From contig DUPI01000028.1 in the NCBI GenBank assembly GCA_012838395.1, positions 1-15,356 on the forward strand: DNA of 15,356 bases. Direction: 5' to 3'. Both the position numbers and the translations under genes were made by a program. The first letter of the stretch is position 1, and each line of letters opens with the position of its first letter. Below are positions 13,170-15,356 of this stretch, in pieces. This DNA comes from Mollicutes bacterium (lineage in GTDB: Bacteria > Bacillota_I > Bacilli_A > RF39 > UBA660). The notes beneath the pieces were generated by a model, which was not told where the DNA came from, made no database searches, and was given only the letters and a program-made list of their open reading frames with translations.

Positions 13170-14123
13170 GTGTTAAACTTTGAAAAACCAACATATAAAA
13201 TTACTGAATATGTAGAAAAAAATAATTATGGAAAATTTGAATTAGAACCTTTAGAAAGAGGTTTTGGTACAACTATTGGTAATGCTCTTAGAAGGGTTAT
13301 GTTATCTAGTTTGCCCGGAAGTGCCATTACAGCAGTAAAAATTGATGGTGTAATGCATGAATTTCAAACTCTTGAAGGAATTGTCGAAGATGTTACAACT
13401 ATTATTTTAAATTTAAAAAATATTGTAATAAAAAACCATTCAAAAGAATCTAAAATTATTAGATTATCAGTTTCTAAAGAACAAGTGGTAACAGCTGGTG
13501 ATATTGATCTAGATGCTGATATCGAGATTATTAATAAAGATCAAGTTATTGCAACTATATCAAAAGGTGGTAAATTAGATATGGAAATGCTGGTAACTAA
13601 TGGTCGTGGATATGTTCCTTCGAGTGAGAATAAGGTTAATATTGAAAATAACAAAATAGGATACATTCCAATTGATGCTTTATATTCACCAATCGAGCGT
13701 GTAAATTATGAGGTTGAAGGTGCTCGTGTAGGTCAAGATGATAGTTACGATAAATTAACTATCAATGTTCATACAAACGGTGGAATGAGACCAGAAGATG
13801 CACTAGCATTATCTTCTAAAATTTTAATCGAACACTTGAATATTTTAACGGAATTAAGTGAAATTACAGATTTGACAGGTGTTATGACGGCTAAGAAGGA
13901 AGATAGTAAACTTAAAAAATTAGAAACATCAATTGATGATTTAGATTTCTCAGTACGTGCATATAATTGTTTAAAACGAGCAAATATTAACACACTAGGT
14001 GATTTAACAGAAAAAACTGAACTAGAAATGATGAAAATACGCAATTTAGGTAAAAAATCCCTAAAAGAAGTATCTGATAAAATCAGAGAAATGGGCCTTA
14101 AATTCCGTGATGAAGATCAATAG
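13170..14123 (+). CDS. rpoA: DNA-directed RNA polymerase subunit alpha
   Basis: The alpha dimer nucleates RNA polymerase assembly and its C-terminal domain binds UP elements and activators. The 317 residues include the N-terminal assembly motif RGFGTTIGNALRRVMLSSLP (30–49), the flexible linker (about 230–252) and the helix–hairpin–helix C-terminal domain: DLDFSVRAYNCLKRANI (257–273), with R263 matching E. coli R265, and RNLGKKSLKE (291–300). The UP-element-binding residues thus look intact, consistent with the A-tract-rich region before the cluster promoter. The start is GTG at 13170, behind AAAAGGAGTG; no upstream ATG fits. Confidence 0.98.
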   Translation: MLNFEKPTYKITEYVEKNNYGKFELEPLERGFGTTIGNALRRVMLSSLPGSAITAVKIDGVMHEFQTLEGIVEDVTTIILNLKNIVIKNHSKESKIIRLSVSKEQVVTAGDIDLDADIEIINKDQVIATISKGGKLDMEMLVTNGRGYVPSSENKVNIENNKIGYIPIDALYSPIERVNYEVEGARVGQDDSYDKLTINVHTNGGMRPEDALALSSKILIEHLNILTELSEITDLTGVMTAKKEDSKLKKLETSIDDLDFSVRAYNCLKRANINTLGDLTEKTELEMMKIRNLGKKSLKEVSDKIREMGLKFRDEDQ

Positions 14124-14137
14124 GTAGGAGGAATATT

Positions 14138-14485
14138 ATGTATAGAAAATTAGGACGCGATAATAAACATAGAAGAAGTATGCTTGCTAATTTAACAAAA
14201 GACTTAATCAACAATGAAGAAATAAAAACAACAGAAGCAAGAGCTAAAGAAGTACGTAAGTTTTTTGATAAAATGGTTACATATGGAAAAAAACAAACAT
14301 TAGTATCTAGAAGAAAAGCGTTAGCCTTTCTACAAAACGATAAAGAAGCAGTAGCAAAAGTATTTGATGTTTTGGCGCCTAGATATGCTAATAGAAACGG
14401 TGGATACACAAGAATATTAAAGTTAGATGAACGTCGTGGAGACGATGCACTAATGGTAATTTTAAAGTTAGTAGAAGAAGAGTAA
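14138..14485 (+). CDS. rplQ: 50S ribosomal protein L17
   Basis: L17 lies near the tunnel exit on the back of the 50S subunit. The 115-residue product starts MYRKLGRDNKHRRSMLANL and has the conserved TTEARAKEVRKFFDKMVTYG (31–50), RRKALAFL (58–65) and APRYANRNGGYTRILKLDER (80–99). It is near the lower end of the family length. GTAGGAGG supports the ATG. It is the last gene of the cluster: its final codons and stop form the 5′ arm of the terminator. In B. subtilis the ECF-transporter genes and truA follow rplQ; they are not here. Confidence 0.98.
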   Translation: MYRKLGRDNKHRRSMLANLTKDLINNEEIKTTEARAKEVRKFFDKMVTYGKKQTLVSRRKALAFLQNDKEAVAKVFDVLAPRYANRNGGYTRILKLDERRGDDALMVILKLVEEE

Positions 14486-14501
14486 AAAATACTCTTTTTT
14501 T
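14475..14501 (+). terminator. Intrinsic terminator closing the ribosomal cluster
   Basis: AGAGTA (14479–14484) pairs with TACTCT (14490–14495) around the loop AAAAA, and the stem can extend by A78·T96, a G·T pair and two A·T pairs on the left. A seven-T run (14495–14501) follows at once. The left arm contains the last coding bases and part of the TAA stop of rplQ, so a ribosome terminating there would cover the hairpin. This makes termination plausible but perhaps dependent on translation. Confidence 0.8.
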
Positions 14502-14540
14502 GTTTAAATATTCAAGGATATTCAAAAGAACCCTCTTAAG

Positions 14541-14569
14541 TTGAATTATTAATTAATATGCTATATAAT
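14541..14569 (+). promoter_or_regulatory. Sigma-A-type promoter of the SDR gene, overlapped by a dyad
   Basis: TTGAAT (14541–14546) and TATAAT (14564–14569) are 17 nt apart, giving a predicted start near 14576 and a leader of under 20 nt before the ATG. Upstream, an imperfect inverted repeat runs from TTCAAAAGA (14521–14529) to TCTT (14534–14537) and TTGAA (14541–14545), with a 3-nt bulge and an ACCC loop. Its right arm covers the −35. Next to it a 10-bp tandem pair, ATATTCAAGG and ATATTCAAAA, occupies 14508–14527. An operator role is only a possibility. Confidence 0.75.
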
Positions 14570-14593
14570 TATAGTAGTGGAAGGCGGTGTTGT

Positions 14594-15349
14594 ATGAAGG
14601 TATTAATTACTGGGGCAAGTTCAGGTATCGGAGCTGACATGGCAAGAATATTAAGTAAAAAGGGCTTTGATCTAATACTTGTCGCTAGGGATAAAAAGGG
14701 ATTGGAAACCATAAAAAAAGAACTAGGTGGCAATGTTAAAATAATACCAATCGATATTTCGAGCACTTTTAATTGTATGAAACTATATAATAAATTGAAA
14801 AAGGAAAAAATAGATATTCTAATAAATAATGCAGGTTTTGGAGTTTTTGGAAACTTTTATGAAACAAATCTTGATCGGGAATTAGATATGATAGATTTAA
14901 ATATTAAGGCCGTTCATACACTTACCAAAGTTTTTTTAAAAGATTTTAAAGAAAGAAACAGCGGCTATATTTTAAATGTTGCCTCTTCAGCAGCTTTTCT
15001 ATCTGGTCCATTAATGGGCGCTTACTATGCTACAAAAGGTTATGTTTTAAAACTCACGGAAGCTATACACGAAGAACTACGCCGTCAAAATAGTGCAGTC
15101 TATGTTGGAGTGCTTTGCCCAGGACCTGTTAATACCAATTTTAACAATGTGGCTGGTGTTAAATTTTCTGTAAAAGCTATGGATAGTGAGATAGTAAGTG
15201 AGTATGCAATTAATCAAATGTTTAAAAGAAAATTAGTTATAATACCTGGAATATTTATTAAAATTAGTGTCTTTATAACACGATTACTACCAAGGAAATT
15301 GTTATTAAGAATTAATTACAAGCTACAAAAAAAGAAAGCGGACAATTAA
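14594..15349 (+). CDS. Short-chain dehydrogenase/reductase of unknown substrate
   Basis: The product is a classical SDR, an NAD(P)-dependent oxidoreductase with a Rossmann fold; the substrate cannot be read from the sequence. It shows TGASSGIG (6–13) for cofactor binding, R32 after the second strand (hinting at NADPH), NNAG (78–81) and the tetrad N103, S131, Y144 and K148. CPGPVNTNF (175–183) follows. The last 40 residues are hydrophobic then basic (about 213–247), possibly a membrane-associating segment, as in COG0300-type SDRs. An open frame reaches back to 14558, but that would start inside the promoter; ATG 14594, after GGAAGGCGGTG, gives a normal 251-residue protein. It has its own promoter and is separate from the ribosomal cluster. 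Confidence 0.93.
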   Translation: MKVLITGASSGIGADMARILSKKGFDLILVARDKKGLETIKKELGGNVKIIPIDISSTFNCMKLYNKLKKEKIDILINNAGFGVFGNFYETNLDRELDMIDLNIKAVHTLTKVFLKDFKERNSGYILNVASSAAFLSGPLMGAYYATKGYVLKLTEAIHEELRRQNSAVYVGVLCPGPVNTNFNNVAGVKFSVKAMDSEIVSEYAINQMFKRKLVIIPGIFIKISVFITRLLPRKLLLRINYKLQKKKADN

Positions 15350-15356
15350 CAGCAAA

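Noticed and set aside
12358..13170. Expected rpsD (S4) in the alpha set
   Set aside because: Its absence is typical of Bacillota, where rpsD is unlinked, so it is not a finding.
14558..14593. Longer SDR start (MLYNYSSGRRCC…)
   Set aside because: The extension contains the −10 box and predicted transcription start; ATG 14594 has the binding site and the normal SDR N-terminus.
1..15356. Search for tRNA/rRNA genes, CRISPR arrays, insertion sequences, att sites or a defence system
   Set aside because: No cloverleaf-like segments, regular repeat–spacer units, terminal inverted repeats, transposase or other accessory genes were seen; the window is core genome.

Overview
The window is one long block of housekeeping genes: the complete S10–spc–alpha ribosomal-protein cluster of an AT-rich, Gram-positive-type bacterium, all on the + strand. 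It is flanked by the tail of an unrecognised gene on the left and a short-chain dehydrogenase/reductase gene on the right. The gene order, strong AGGAGG-type ribosome binding sites, four-cysteine S14, secY-adk-map-infA-rpmJ insert and absence of rpsD between rpsK and rpoA all fit Bacillota. TGA is used as a stop (rplP, secY, map), so this is the standard bacterial code, not the TGA=Trp code of Mycoplasma. Low GC by eye, loss of rpmD and a Mollicutes/Erysipelotrichia-like SecY cytoplasmic loop suggest (inference) a lineage near the Bacilli/Mollicutes border. I cannot name a genus.

Layout: 1–126, C-terminal end of an unknown gene, then a hairpin terminator at about 138–162. 163–462, AT-rich upstream region with a near-consensus sigma-A promoter (302–330) and a leader of about 125 nt. 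463–6258, S10-type genes rpsJ-rplC-rplD-rplW-rplB-rpsS-rplV-rpsC-rplP-rpmC-rpsQ, running without a break into rplN-rplX. 6277–10605, rplE-rpsN-rpsH-rplF-rplR-rpsE-(no rpmD)-rplO-secY. 10602–12357, adk-map-infA-rpmJ. 12371–14485, rpsM-rpsK-rpoA-rplQ, closed by an intrinsic terminator that overlaps the end of rplQ. 14541–15349, a second consensus-like promoter and an SDR gene as its own unit.

The cluster supplies much of the ribosome (tunnel proteins L4/L22/L23/L24/L29, peptidyl-transferase-centre proteins L2/L3/L16, 5S-binding L5/L18, 30S head and platform proteins), the SecY translocon, RNA polymerase alpha, IF1, the N-terminal methionine trimming enzyme and adenylate kinase. Spacings are 1–27 nt or overlapping, and I saw no internal terminator, so one polycistronic unit read from the promoter at 302–330 is the simplest model.

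I see no defence, mobile, CRISPR or otherwise undescribed system. The points worth a second look are residue-level or architectural: a divergent adenylate kinase P-loop, a remodelled L22 tunnel hairpin, an S3 helicase-site Arg→Val, an acidic C-terminal tail on L3, the missing L30 gene, a 35-nt rpsC/rplP overlap, and the structured S10 leader.
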